A stretch of 64,000 bases of DNA from Geminicoccus roseus DSM 18922 (lineage in GTDB: Bacteria; Pseudomonadota; Alphaproteobacteria; Geminicoccales; Geminicoccaceae). A program made the translations under genes and the position numbers. Where the stretch lies: positions 5,084,373-5,148,372 of the forward strand of contig NZ_KE386572.1 of the NCBI RefSeq assembly GCF_000427665.1. The letters run 5' to 3'. The notes beneath the pieces are model-generated. The model did no database searches and was not told the origin of the DNA. It saw nothing but the letters and a program-made list of their open reading frames with translations. Of this stretch, positions 1 through 8,360 are shown in pieces (position 1 is the stretch's first letter; every line of letters begins with the position of its first letter).

Positions 1-1131
1 CAGATGCACGCCGGCTTCACGCGCGCGCTCGACGGTGATGATGTTGGCGAGGCTGCCGATGATCAGCAGGTTGCCGGCAAGCGTGGAAAGGGACGCCAGG
101 GCAAAGAGCGACCCGTCCGGAAGGTCGGGCAGGATCCCCAGGATCAGCATGACGATGGGCACGTTGCCGATCGTGTTGCTGCCGACCAGCGCCAGCGGCG
201 CCAGCACCGCCAGCCGGTCCGGCAGGAGGCCCGCCTGCTCCAGCCGCTCCACCGTAATGGCCGGCAGACCGGTGTCGGCCAGGGCTGCGGTGACCACGAA
301 CAGCCCGCCGAACAGGACCAGGAGGTGCCAGTCCACTAGGCCCAGCAATTGCTTGGTCGCCATGGTCCGGCTGACCAGCAGGGCCCCGGCCACCACCAGG
401 ACGGTGGTGGTGTGCGGGATCGGCGTGGTGAAGCCGGCCATCAGCACGATCGTCCAGAAGCAGGCCTTGAGCAGTGCGCTGCGCTGGACTGGCGGCACCG
501 GCAGCGCTTCCCCGTTCACCGGGCGCGCCGCCAACGCGTCGCGCCATTGCCACCGCACCACCAGCCAGACCGCCGCCAGCCCGGCAATGGCCGGCGGCGT
601 GCAGGCGGCAGCGAACGGCCAAAACTCCAGCTGCCCCACCGAGCCGATCAGGATGTTCTGCGGGTTGCCGATCAGGGTGGCGGCCGAGCCGGCATTGGCC
701 GCGCCGGCAAGCGCGATCAGGAAGGGACGCGGGTCGAGGCCGCGCGCGATCAGCCCCCGGCATAAGAGCGGCGTGATCGCCCAAACCACCACGTCGTTGG
801 CAAGGATCGCCGACAGGAGCCCCGCCACGACGATGACGACCAGGAGGATCGTGGCCGGCCGGGCATCGGTCGAGGCGATGCCGGCGGCGACCCGGTCATA
901 GAACCCGCAGGCCGCGAACTGGGCGGAAAGGACCATCAGGCCGAACAGGACGATCAGCGTGGGAAAGTCGATCGCCGCCAGGACCCGCTCGGCGGATACC
1001 GGGCCGGCCGCAAACAGGACGATCGCCCCCAGCAGCGCGATGCCGGTGCGGTCGATCTTGAGGCCTGGCCAGCGCCCGAGCGCCATGCCGAGATAGACCG
1101 CGACGAAGGTCGCGAGGACGAGGCCGTTCAA
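1..1131 (-). CDS. SLC13/ArsB-family anion permease, 3' end cut by window
   Basis: Inner-membrane permease of the SLC13/ArsB/citrate transporter group, which moves anions such as dicarboxylates, sulfate or arsenite; the substrate cannot be read here. The minus-strand frame is open from 1131 through base 1. It is strongly hydrophobic and shows GALVLFAAG-like helices, ANDVVVWAITPLL, the loop NAGSAATLIGNPQNILIG and, at the window edge, GSLANIITVERAREAGV, which matches the second conserved half-repeat loop of the family. I chose TTG at 1131 because GGAG lies nine bases upstream and the protein then begins directly before the first helix; an ATG near 1087 is the alternative. The C-terminus lies outside the window. 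The frame continues open upstream, but that DNA is the cbtA remnant. Confidence 0.8.
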   Translation of the reverse strand, partial: MNGLVLATFVAVYLGMALGRWPGLKIDRTGIALLGAIVLFAAGPVSAERVLAAIDFPTLIVLFGLMVLSAQFAACGFYDRVAAGIASTDARPATILLVVIVVAGLLSAILANDVVVWAITPLLCRGLIARGLDPRPFLIALAGAANAGSAATLIGNPQNILIGSVGQLEFWPFAAACTPPAIAGLAAVWLVVRWQWRDALAARPVNGEALPVPPVQRSALLKACFWTIVLMAGFTTPIPHTTTVLVVAGALLVSRTMATKQLLGLVDWHLLVLFGGLFVVTAALADTGLPAITVERLEQAGLLPDRLAVLAPLALVGSNTIGNVPIVMLILGILPDLPDGSLFALASLSTLAGNLLIIGSLANIITVERAREAGVHL

Positions 1132-1231
1132 TGCGTGGGGCTCCAGCGGACAGTCGGAAGCGGCCGGGCCGCCACGCTTTTCAGGCGCGTCCGAGCAATC
1201 GGCGAGCTGCGGGAAAAGGACAAGCCACACC

Positions 1232-1536
1232 AGGAGGACCGCCCTGCTCCGGGGCCTGGCCGGCTTCGCCTCCTTCGCCCTGGCTCCCAGAGTCCCGGGT
1301 GCGGTGACCGCCGAGCTTCACCCGCCGCCAGCTCTCATGGCCATGCCCCCGCCGCGCCGGCCGTCGCCGGCCTGGCACTGCCCGCCCTGCCGCATCTGAT
1401 CGGCCAGCCGGCAGCCGGGATCCCGGACAGCTCGGTGCCGCCGGAACTGGCGGCCGGATCCGTCACCGCCTCGCTCGTCAGCCAGGCGGTGTCCTGGGTG
1501 GTGCTGGGCGCGTCGGTCGGCTGGCTCGGCGCGTGC
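1232..1536 (+). pseudogene. cbtA: decayed cbtA (cobalt transporter subunit CbtA) fragment
   Basis: Two pieces of a CbtA-type membrane protein can be read in different frames. At 1241-1288 the frame gives ALLRGLAGFASFALAP, the typical CbtA central helix. At 1369-1536 another frame gives LALPALPHLIGQPAAG and then VPPELAAGSVTASLV..WVVLGASVGWL, the CbtA C-terminal part. The two pieces are about 27 codons apart, against roughly 60 in intact family members as I remember them, and the RQLWW-type segment between them is missing. No N-terminal half, no cbtB and no cobalamin riboswitch are visible nearby. The remnant overlaps the end of the methyltransferase region and lies against the start of the anion permease. 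Confidence 0.65.
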
Positions 1537-1565
1537 CTGGAAGCTCGGGCACCCAGCGGCGTATT

Positions 1566-2489
1566 TCAGCCCCCCGTCTCGCCCCGCTTGGCCGTTCCCT
1601 CCAGCACTTCCACCGGCACGCCCATCGCCGCCGCCAGGCGGACCTGGCCGCTGCCGCGCCTGGCCGGCTTCTGCTGGCTTTCGTGCGGCTTCCAGGCGGA
1701 AAGGTGCAGGATCTCGAAATGGGCGATCACCCGGCCGTCCTCCCGGGCGAAGCGCTCGCGGTAGATTTCGGCGGTGCGCAGCAGCAGGTCGCGCCGGAAC
1801 ATGCCCTTCGGCCGGTCAACCAGCGCGCCGCCCTCGCCCATCGACTGGAGGTCGTGCAGGAGCGCCAGGGGATCGGCATAGGTGACCGTGATCCGGTCGA
1901 CGTCGGCCACCGGCAGAGCCAGTTCGGCCCGCTGCAGAAGGGCTGCCGCGTCGCGGATGTCGACAAACGGCGCCACCCGCATCGCGGCCCCGCCCTTGAG
2001 GTCGAGCTCGGCCTGCATCAGGGCGGTGCGCAGCTCCATCAGGCTCTCGCCGCCCAGCAGCGCCAGCAGCATCAGGCCATCGGCCGCCAGCAGGCGGCGG
2101 AGCTGGACCAGGACGCCCGGCAGGTCGTCGACATGGTGGAGGGCCAGGGCGCTGACCACGAGGTCAAAGCTGTTATCGGCGAACGGCAGCAGTTCCGGCT
2201 CGGCCTGGACTTTCAGGCCAGGGCCTTCGTCCAGGGCATCCCCGACCGGATCCAGGGCCACGGTCAGCTCGCTGCCAAGGCCCACTTCCGCCAGCATCGC
2301 CGCCATCCGTCCGCGCCAGCTCCCCAGTTCCAGGACACGCGGGAACGGACGGCGGATCTCGGAAAGCCGCTCGACCAGGCGCTCGGCAACCTCGTCCAGC
2401 AGGAAGGGCTGGTAGGCGCGGTCGGACAGGGCGCGGATGCGGTTGCGGTTGACCGCCTGCCGGTCGAAGAGGCGCTTGAGTTCGTTCAT
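1566..2489 (-). CDS. class I SAM-dependent methyltransferase, NDUFAF5/BioC-like
   Basis: Soluble 307-residue protein of the NDUFAF5/BioC-like methyltransferase group. The N-terminus (LFDRQAVNRNRIRAL) matches the family opening; the AdoMet-binding loop reads VLELGSWRGRMA, followed by VALDPVGDAL, LLPFADNSFDLVVSALALHHVDD and LRRLLAADGLML, the usual order of motifs. Mitochondrial NDUFAF5 acts on a complex I subunit, so a role in complex I assembly is possible, but this is only family-level inference. The start at 2489 was chosen over an upstream one because it overlaps the stop of the MATE gene (ATGA), implying translational coupling, and because the family begins at this motif. Confidence 0.75.
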   Translation of the reverse strand: MNELKRLFDRQAVNRNRIRALSDRAYQPFLLDEVAERLVERLSEIRRPFPRVLELGSWRGRMAAMLAEVGLGSELTVALDPVGDALDEGPGLKVQAEPELLPFADNSFDLVVSALALHHVDDLPGVLVQLRRLLAADGLMLLALLGGESLMELRTALMQAELDLKGGAAMRVAPFVDIRDAAALLQRAELALPVADVDRITVTYADPLALLHDLQSMGEGGALVDRPKGMFRRDLLLRTAEIYRERFAREDGRVIAHFEILHLSAWKPHESQQKPARRGSGQVRLAAAMGVPVEVLEGTAKRGETGG

Positions 2490-3823
2490 GACGCTCGTGC
2501 GAGTGGGTCGGGACGTCGGGCGCGGCCGGCAAAGCGCAGGCTCAACAGTAGAAATGCGAGCGCAAGCCCGGTGAACAACCCCCACCACAATCCGGCCAGG
2601 CCCAATCCGGCAGGAAACGCCAGATACCAGGCGGTGCCGACCATCACCGGCCAGAAACAGCTCACATGGATGGCGGTGGGGATCCAGGTGTCGCCGGTGC
2701 CGCGCAGCGCCGCCGTGACGATGCCCTGCCCGCTGTCCATCAGCATGGTCGGCAGCACCACCAGGATGGTGGAGGCGATCGCGATCACCACCACCGGGTC
2801 GGCCGCATAGAGTTCACCGATCTGCTGGCGGAAGCCGGCAAGCAACGGCGCGCAGACCAGCATGATCGCGAGGCCCATGCCGGTGCCGACCCAGCCGGCC
2901 CGCGCGATCTGGTCCGGCCGGGCCCGGCCGACCGCATGGCCGACCCGGACCGAGGTGGCGGTCGCCACGCCCAGGGTCAGCATGTAGAGCAGCGCGTTCA
3001 GGTTCATGGCCGCCTGGTGGGCGGCCAGCTGGGTGGTGCCGAGCCAGCCGGCCATCACCAGGATGAACTGGAAGGCGCTGCTCTCCAGGCCCTGCGACGC
3101 TGCGAACGGCAGGCCCAGCCGCAACAGCCGGCGGCGCACGCCGCGCACGTCGCCGAGCGGGCCGCGCACGCCATAGGCAAGATGGCCGGCAAACCGGAAC
3201 GCGTAGAGGATCAGTGCTGCCGCCATCACCCAGCGGGTGATCGAGGTGCCCAGGGCAGCTCCCTCGGCACCCAGCATCGGCAGGCCGAACGGGCCGAACA
3301 TCAGGATCCAGTTGAGCACCAGGTTCAGGACGTTGCCCAGCCACATCACGGCCATTCCGGCATGGGGCCGGCTGATCGCCTCCAGAAAGTAGCTGGTGAC
3401 CGCGAACAGGAGGACGGCCGGCATCGCCAGCGCGAAGGCACGCATCACCCTGGCTCCTCCCGCGACGACCTCGGGGCTCTGGCCGAGCCAGCTCAGGATC
3501 GTCTCGCCCGGCAGAAGCAGGAGGGCGGTAGCAAGGCCCAGAAGCGCCGTGTCCAGGCAGGCGATCCGCCAGATCCGCCCGGTTTCGCCCGGCTGGCCGG
3601 CGCCCATTGCCTGGGAGACCAGCACCACCGTGCCGGTGGCGAGACCGATGCCCAGCAGCATGAACAGGAGGAACGGCGCGTTGCCGATCGCGTAGAACGC
3701 CAGCTCCTCGGCGCCGAACCGACCGGTCATGATCGTGTCGACCGCGGTCATCACCAGGATGCCGGCGCGCGCCGCCATCACGGGCAGGGCGAGACTGAGG
3801 GTCTCGCGGAGGTCGACGCGCAT
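2486..3823 (-). CDS. MATE family multidrug/toxin exporter
   Basis: Integral membrane antiporter of 445 residues, the normal length for MATE (NorM/DinF) proteins with twelve helices in two homologous halves. The start region LRETLSLALPVMAARAGILVMTAVDTIMTGRFG has the family's first two helices with the conserved D-T-x-M-x-G loop; the middle has MLGAEGAALGTSITRW and the second half repeats the pattern with LAAHQAAMNLNALLYML. MATE proteins export cationic drugs or metabolites with Na+ or H+ influx. Its stop overlaps the following methyltransferase start by four bases; the WD40 gene ends 57 bases upstream, so all four minus-strand genes from 5982 may form one transcript. The substrate is unknown. 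Confidence 0.88.
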   Translation of the reverse strand: MRVDLRETLSLALPVMAARAGILVMTAVDTIMTGRFGAEELAFYAIGNAPFLLFMLLGIGLATGTVVLVSQAMGAGQPGETGRIWRIACLDTALLGLATALLLLPGETILSWLGQSPEVVAGGARVMRAFALAMPAVLLFAVTSYFLEAISRPHAGMAVMWLGNVLNLVLNWILMFGPFGLPMLGAEGAALGTSITRWVMAAALILYAFRFAGHLAYGVRGPLGDVRGVRRRLLRLGLPFAASQGLESSAFQFILVMAGWLGTTQLAAHQAAMNLNALLYMLTLGVATATSVRVGHAVGRARPDQIARAGWVGTGMGLAIMLVCAPLLAGFRQQIGELYAADPVVVIAIASTILVVLPTMLMDSGQGIVTAALRGTGDTWIPTAIHVSCFWPVMVGTAWYLAFPAGLGLAGLWWGLFTGLALAFLLLSLRFAGRARRPDPLARAS

Positions 3824-3880
3824 CCAGATCCATCCCGGCCCGAGCGGCCCGGCCGGGCCGTCGGTCCCGGCGCTTCTTGT

Positions 3881-4903
3881 TCAGTTCGCGATCAGGTAGG
3901 AGGCGAGCCCGCCATCCTCGGTGCCGGCATAGAGCTTTCTGCCGTCCCGGGAGAACACCAGGCTCGTCACCATGTCCGCGCCCGGATTGTCCAGGGGTAT
4001 GGTCCGCTCGGAGCCGAACGAGAGCAGTTTGGCGCTGCCATCGGCATGGCCGGCCGCCACGATCGCCAGGGTCGGGTGGAAGGCCAGCGCCGTGATCGGG
4101 ACCTGGCAGTAGTCGCCCAGCTCATCCGGCGCCTTGCCCATCGGCCCCTTGCCGGTGAAGTCCCAGACCACCAGCGTGTCGGAGCCGCCGGTGGCGAGCT
4201 TCTTGCCATCCGGCGAGAAGGCCAGGGCGCGCGGCTTGCTCGGATAGCCGGACATCCGCATGTCCTGCCCGTCCGCCAGCCGCCAGCCATGCAGCTCGTT
4301 CTCCTGCATGGCCGTCACCAGGTAGCGGCCGGTGGGGTCGAAGCGGATCCGCACATGGCTGCCCTTCCAGGCCAGCTTCTTGGGCTCCTGCTTGGCGAGT
4401 TCGGTCCACCAGATGCTGGCCCCGCCATAATGGGCCACGGCAAGGCGCTTGCCCTTGGCGTCCAGGGCGAGGTCGGCAATGGTCGAGGGATGGTCGGCAA
4501 ACACCGCCTTCTCCCGGCCGTCCTTGCCCAGCACGCGGGCTTCCTTGCCGGCGGCGAACACGATGTTGCCGCCCTGCGGATCGGTCGCCAGCGCCGCGAT
4601 CCAGCGGCGCGGCGCCTTCGCGACCTCCTCCGGCTCGCTGCCGGGCTGCAGGCGGACCAGCCGGCCATCGTCGCCGCCGGACAGAAGCGACCTGCCGTCC
4701 GGCCCTACCGCCGCGCAGAGCAGCGCGCCGTCATGGGCCACGGCAGGCTCAACCGGCTGCGACGCGATGTCGTCCGGCTCGCCCCACCAGATCCGGCCGT
4801 CGCCCAATGCCGCCGCGACCATGGCGCCGACCTGGTGCAGGGCGACAACCGGCGCACCGGTCGCGACGATCGATGCCGGCAGCCGGGGAGGACCCGCCAT
4901 CAC
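3881..4903 (-). CDS. WD40-repeat protein paired with CobW GTPase
   Basis: Soluble 340-residue beta-propeller protein. Repeats with the WD40 pattern are visible, for example [41 protein letters not shown] and [21 protein letters not shown] near the C-terminus, and [11 protein letters not shown] and [17 protein letters not shown] in the first half; about seven blades would fit the length. No signal peptide is obvious. The start overlaps the end of the CobW-like gene by four bases (ATGA), so the two are co-translated. A WD40 gene directly after a CobW-type metallochaperone suggests that the propeller is a partner or scaffold in metal delivery, but its biochemical role is unknown. Confidence 0.8.
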   Translation of the reverse strand: MMAGPPRLPASIVATGAPVVALHQVGAMVAAALGDGRIWWGEPDDIASQPVEPAVAHDGALLCAAVGPDGRSLLSGGDDGRLVRLQPGSEPEEVAKAPRRWIAALATDPQGGNIVFAAGKEARVLGKDGREKAVFADHPSTIADLALDAKGKRLAVAHYGGASIWWTELAKQEPKKLAWKGSHVRIRFDPTGRYLVTAMQENELHGWRLADGQDMRMSGYPSKPRALAFSPDGKKLATGGSDTLVVWDFTGKGPMGKAPDELGDYCQVPITALAFHPTLAIVAAGHADGSAKLLSFGSERTIPLDNPGADMVTSLVFSRDGRKLYAGTEDGGLASYLIAN

Positions 4904-5982
4904 GACGTCACGCAGGCGGCGAAGGCAGTCTCCAGCGCCGCGCGGTCGAGCTCGCGGCCGATCAGCACTAGGCGGCTCCAGCGCGGCTCGCCGGCTTTCC
5001 AGGGCCGCTGGAAGTCGCCGTCGCGGATCATGTGCACGCCCTGGATCACGAAGCGCTCGTCCTTGCCCTTGATGTCCAGGATGCCCTTGTAGCGCAGGAT
5101 GTTCGGCCCCTGCTCCGCCAGGATCTGGCCGAACCAGCGCTCGAACAGGTCCGGGTTGATCGGCCGGTCCGCCTTCAGCGACACCGAGCTGATACCGGAA
5201 TGGGCGATGTGCTCGTCGTCGTGGTGATGGTGGTGATGGTCGTGACCATGGTCATGATCATGGCCGTGGTGGTGATGGTCGTGGCCGCAGTCCGGGCCGC
5301 AGGCGTCATGGTCGTGATCATGGTGATGATCGTGGCCATGCTCCAGGAACTCCGGATCGAGCTCGAGGATGCGGGCGAGGTCGAACGCGCCGCGGTTCAG
5401 GATCTGGTCCAGCGGCACGCTGGAATTGCGGGTCTCGTGAATCTTGGCGAACCGGTTGATCGAGCGGATCGCGCGGCGCACCGACGCCAGCTCGTCGGCA
5501 TCCACCAGGTCGGTCTTGTTGAGCAGGATCACGTCGGCGAACGCGATCTGGTCGACCGCCTCCTGGCTGTCCTCGATCCGCTGCTTGACGTGCTTGGCGT
5601 CCACCACCGTCACCACCGCGTCCAGGCGCGACTTCTTGGCGACGTCCTCGTCGACGAAGAAGGTCTGCGCGACCGGGGCCGGATCGGCGAGGCCGGTGGT
5701 CTCGATCACGATGCCGTCGAAGCGGTCGCGGCGCTTCATCAGCCCCTCGATCACCCGGATCAGGTCGCCGCGCACCGTGCAGCAGATGCAGCCATTGTTC
5801 ATCTCGAACACTTCCTCGTCGCTCTCGACGAGGAGGTCGTTGTCGATGCCGATCTCACCGAACTCGTTGACGATCACGGCGTATTTCTTGCCGTGGTCCT
5901 CGGTGAGGATGCGGTTGAGGAGCGTCGTCTTGCCGGCACCGAGATAGCCGGTCAGCACGGTGACGGGGGTCTGATCGCTCAT
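4900..5982 (-). CDS. CobW/COG0523 G3E GTPase with histidine-rich loop (metal chaperone)
   Basis: GTP-dependent metallochaperone of the COG0523 family, 360 residues. Walker A is GYLGAGKTT at 12-20; the metal-binding CxCC motif is GCICC at 64-68; the switch ETTG is at 94-97 and the base-recognition motif NKTD at 155-158. Residues 215-257 are almost wholly His and Asp with one CGPDCG, a metal-buffering loop typical of zinc members (ZigA/YeiR type). The C-terminal CobW_C domain starts near [13 protein letters not shown]. The family usually delivers Zn, sometimes Co. No Zur-type operator was identified. A cbtA remnant about 3.5 kb away makes cobalt handling a weaker alternative. Confidence 0.9.
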   Translation of the reverse strand: MSDQTPVTVLTGYLGAGKTTLLNRILTEDHGKKYAVIVNEFGEIGIDNDLLVESDEEVFEMNNGCICCTVRGDLIRVIEGLMKRRDRFDGIVIETTGLADPAPVAQTFFVDEDVAKKSRLDAVVTVVDAKHVKQRIEDSQEAVDQIAFADVILLNKTDLVDADELASVRRAIRSINRFAKIHETRNSSVPLDQILNRGAFDLARILELDPEFLEHGHDHHHDHDHDACGPDCGHDHHHHGHDHDHGHDHHHHHHDDEHIAHSGISSVSLKADRPINPDLFERWFGQILAEQGPNILRYKGILDIKGKDERFVIQGVHMIRDGDFQRPWKAGEPRWSRLVLIGRELDRAALETAFAACVTS

Positions 5983-6013
5983 GGACTGATACTTTCGGAA
6001 ATGGTCTTCCGGC

Positions 6014-7309
6014 TCATGCCCGGTAGGCCGCCTTGCTGCGATAGGGAAGCGCCCCGGCGAAACGGGCGGAGCGGCCGAGCTGTTCCTCGACGCGGATCGC
6101 CTCGTTCCACTTGGCCATCCGCTCCGACCGGGTGAAGCTGCCGACCTTCAGTTGTGGCACGCCCCACCCGACCGCAAGATGCACGATGGTGGTGTCCTCG
6201 CTCTCGCCGGAGCGCGCCGACACGATCGCCCCCATCCCGGCAGCCTTGGCGGCTTCCCAGGCAGCCCTGGTCTCGGTGAGGGTGCCGCGCTGGTTCGGCT
6301 TCACCAGCACCGTGTCGCACTGCTTCTCGGCGGCGGCGGTTTTCACCCTGGCGGCGTCGGTGACCAGGAAGTCGTCGCCCACGACCTGCACCTGACCGCC
6401 CAGCCGGGACGCGAAGGCCTGGAAGCCTGTCGCATCGTCCTCCGCCAGCGGATCCTCCACCGACACGATCGGATAGCGGCCGATCCAGCCGGCCAGCACC
6501 TCGATCATGCCGGCGGCATCCAGGTCGCTGCCGTCCCGGGCGAGCCGGTAGCGGCCGTCCTTGCCGAACTGGCTGGCGGCCACGTCCAGCGAGATCGCGA
6601 CCTGCTCGTAGGGGCGGTAGCCGGCGCGCTCGATGGCGCGGGTCAGCATGCCCAGGGCCTCCTCGTTCGAATCGAACAAAGGCCAGAAGCCGCCCTCGTC
6701 GGCGACCCCGGCGAGCTTGCCGGCATCCTTCATGAGGCCACCGGCCGCGCGGTAGACCTCGGCGGTCCATTCCAGCGCCTGGGCGAAGCTCGCAGCGCCC
6801 GGGCAGACCACCATGAAGTCCTGGATGTCCAGCCGCCCGGCGGCATGGGCGCCGCCGCCGAAGATCTGGATCTCGGGCAGCGGCAGCGTGTCGACCGCAT
6901 CGCCACCCAGCCAGCGCCACAGCGGCACGCCCTCGGCGGCGGCCGCGGCATGGGCGACGGCCATCGAGACCGCAATGGTGGCGTTGCCGCCGAGCTTCGA
7001 CTTCTCCGCGGTGCCGTCCAGCTCGATCAGGATCCGGTCGATGCCGGCCTGATCCCCTACCTCGGCGCCGCGCAGCGCCTGGGCGATCGGGCCGTTCACC
7101 GAGGCGACCGCGCCCTGGACATCCATCCCGCCGAATTCGGCCCCGCCATCCCGCCGGTCCAGCGCCTCGCCCGAACCGGTCGAGGCGCCCGCAGGCGCGA
7201 TCGCCCGGCCGAGCGCGCCGCCCGAGGTGACCACGTCGGCCTCGACCGCGGGGCGGCCGCGGCTGTCCCAGACCCGCCGGGCCACGATGCTGTCGATCCT
7301 GTGCGTCAA
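6014..7309 (-). CDS. atypical enolase-like protein with altered active site
   Basis: Enolase-fold protein of 431 residues, the full enolase length. Kept features: DSRGRPAVE near the N-terminus, GASTGSGEA, the H155 loop GGGAHAAG, E205 in DEGGF, metal ligands D242 (SLDVAAS), E285 (VEDP) and D312 (VGDD), and the catalytic Lys337 in VKPNQ. Changed: the canonical SHRSGE is SARSGE, so the catalytic His (yeast His373) is Ala365, and the QEF glutamate (yeast Glu168) is Asp164. The normal NGG loop is FGGG. It is therefore unlikely to be the main glycolytic enolase. Start TTG at 7309 overlaps the TGA of the upstream kinase gene. The neighbours suggest a dedicated acid-phosphate pathway (see findings). 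Confidence 0.85.
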   Translation of the reverse strand: MTHRIDSIVARRVWDSRGRPAVEADVVTSGGALGRAIAPAGASTGSGEALDRRDGGAEFGGMDVQGAVASVNGPIAQALRGAEVGDQAGIDRILIELDGTAEKSKLGGNATIAVSMAVAHAAAAAEGVPLWRWLGGDAVDTLPLPEIQIFGGGAHAAGRLDIQDFMVVCPGAASFAQALEWTAEVYRAAGGLMKDAGKLAGVADEGGFWPLFDSNEEALGMLTRAIERAGYRPYEQVAISLDVAASQFGKDGRYRLARDGSDLDAAGMIEVLAGWIGRYPIVSVEDPLAEDDATGFQAFASRLGGQVQVVGDDFLVTDAARVKTAAAEKQCDTVLVKPNQRGTLTETRAAWEAAKAAGMGAIVSARSGESEDTTIVHLAVGWGVPQLKVGSFTRSERMAKWNEAIRVEEQLGRSARFAGALPYRSKAAYRA

Positions 7310-8328
7310 GCCGTGCTCTCCCGTTCCCAGGCCTCGCGGATGGCGGCCAGGCGGTCCGGCACCTGAGCCAGGAAGTGCCGCCCGACCATGCGGACCTTGT
7401 CGCGGTCCTGCAGGCCGCGGAGATATTCCACCGGAGACTTCCCGTCGACCCGCGCCAGGAACAGTCCCGGCAGCAGGGCCGCGGCCCGGCCCTCGAGCCG
7501 GTCGCGCTTCTCCCACACGACCTGGCCGAGATAGGTCTCCGCCAGCGCGTCGAAGCATTCCAGGTAGCGCCCGGCATCCTCGGGCCGCCACAGGCATTTC
7601 AGCATGAGGTGGTTCAGGCAGAACGCCAGGTCGAAGGCCGGATCGCCGTACCAGGCGCATTCCGCGTCCAGGAACACCGGCCCGTTCGGCCCGATCAGGA
7701 TGTTCTTCGGGCTGACGTCGCCATGGACCAGGGCAATCCGGTTGGCAGCGGTGGTCCGTGCCAGCCCACGCAGCTGCCGTCCAAGGTCCGGATGCACCTC
7801 CGCGGTCGCCAGGAGGTAGGGCTCCAGCCGGATCTCGTGGAAGATCCGGTCGGTCGGGAAGGCCGCGGCGACCTCCGCCCGCCCTGCGGTACCGACATGG
7901 ATCGCCGCCAGGGCCTGGCCCACCGCCCGCGCATGGTCCGCGACGATCTCCCCCTCCAGCAGCATCTTCTTCCACAAGGGATGGTCGGCCGGATCCAGGA
8001 ATTCCATCACCAGGGCACCCGCGGCCGCATCCTGATGAAGCAATCTCGGCACCGCGCTGGGGGCGTGGCGGCGCGCCTCCTCCATCCAAGCAGCCTCGTA
8101 GACGTTGCGCTCGACCGGCGCCTGCCAGTCCTTGGCGACCTTGAGCTTGGCCAGGGCACGCTTGACCGCCACCGCGCCGTCCTCCAGGTCGATACGCCAG
8201 ATGTCGGAGCTTACCCCGCCGGTCAGCGGCGCCATGGTCGGAACCGAGTCGATGGCACAAAGGCCGGCCCGCCGAAGCACGGCCAGGATGTCGCCATCGA
8301 TGACAGGGGGACGGTTGGTCCGGCTCAT
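7306..8328 (-). CDS. phosphotransferase of the APH/choline kinase fold
   Basis: Small-molecule kinase, 340 residues from the chosen ATG at 8328. The nucleotide-binding part has TGGVSSDIWRID and VAVKRAL (candidate ATP-binding Lys); the catalytic loop is LVHGDVSPKNILIG and the metal loop is VFLDAECAWYGDPAFDLAFCLN, the standard Brenner-type HGDxxxxN and D-x-E pattern. Family members phosphorylate hydroxyls of aminoglycosides, choline, homoserine, methylthioribose or sugar acids; the substrate is not deducible from sequence alone. The stop overlaps the TTG start of the enolase-like gene, so the two are co-translated. A longer in-frame extension to 8448 overlaps the divergent dehydrogenase gene and is rejected. 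Confidence 0.85.
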   Translation of the reverse strand: MSRTNRPPVIDGDILAVLRRAGLCAIDSVPTMAPLTGGVSSDIWRIDLEDGAVAVKRALAKLKVAKDWQAPVERNVYEAAWMEEARRHAPSAVPRLLHQDAAAGALVMEFLDPADHPLWKKMLLEGEIVADHARAVGQALAAIHVGTAGRAEVAAAFPTDRIFHEIRLEPYLLATAEVHPDLGRQLRGLARTTAANRIALVHGDVSPKNILIGPNGPVFLDAECAWYGDPAFDLAFCLNHLMLKCLWRPEDAGRYLECFDALAETYLGQVVWEKRDRLEGRAAALLPGLFLARVDGKSPVEYLRGLQDRDKVRMVGRHFLAQVPDRLAAIREAWERESTA

Positions 8329-8360
8329 CGTGTTCTGTTGTCCGATTTGAGGTGACCTGG

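Noticed and set aside
35-901. Plus-strand open frame of 288 codons opposite the permease
   Set aside because: It is Arg/Ala/Pro-rich, has no family features, and lies antisense to a clear membrane transporter.
1135-1764. Plus-strand frame of 209 codons as an intact gene
   Set aside because: Only residues about 79-134 resemble CbtA; the rest is unrelated, so it is treated as part of a remnant.
7310-8260. Open minus-strand frame extending the enolase-like protein upstream to 748 codons
   Set aside because: The extra part lies across the kinase gene in another frame and has no enolase similarity; enolase starts at the TTG overlapping the kinase stop.
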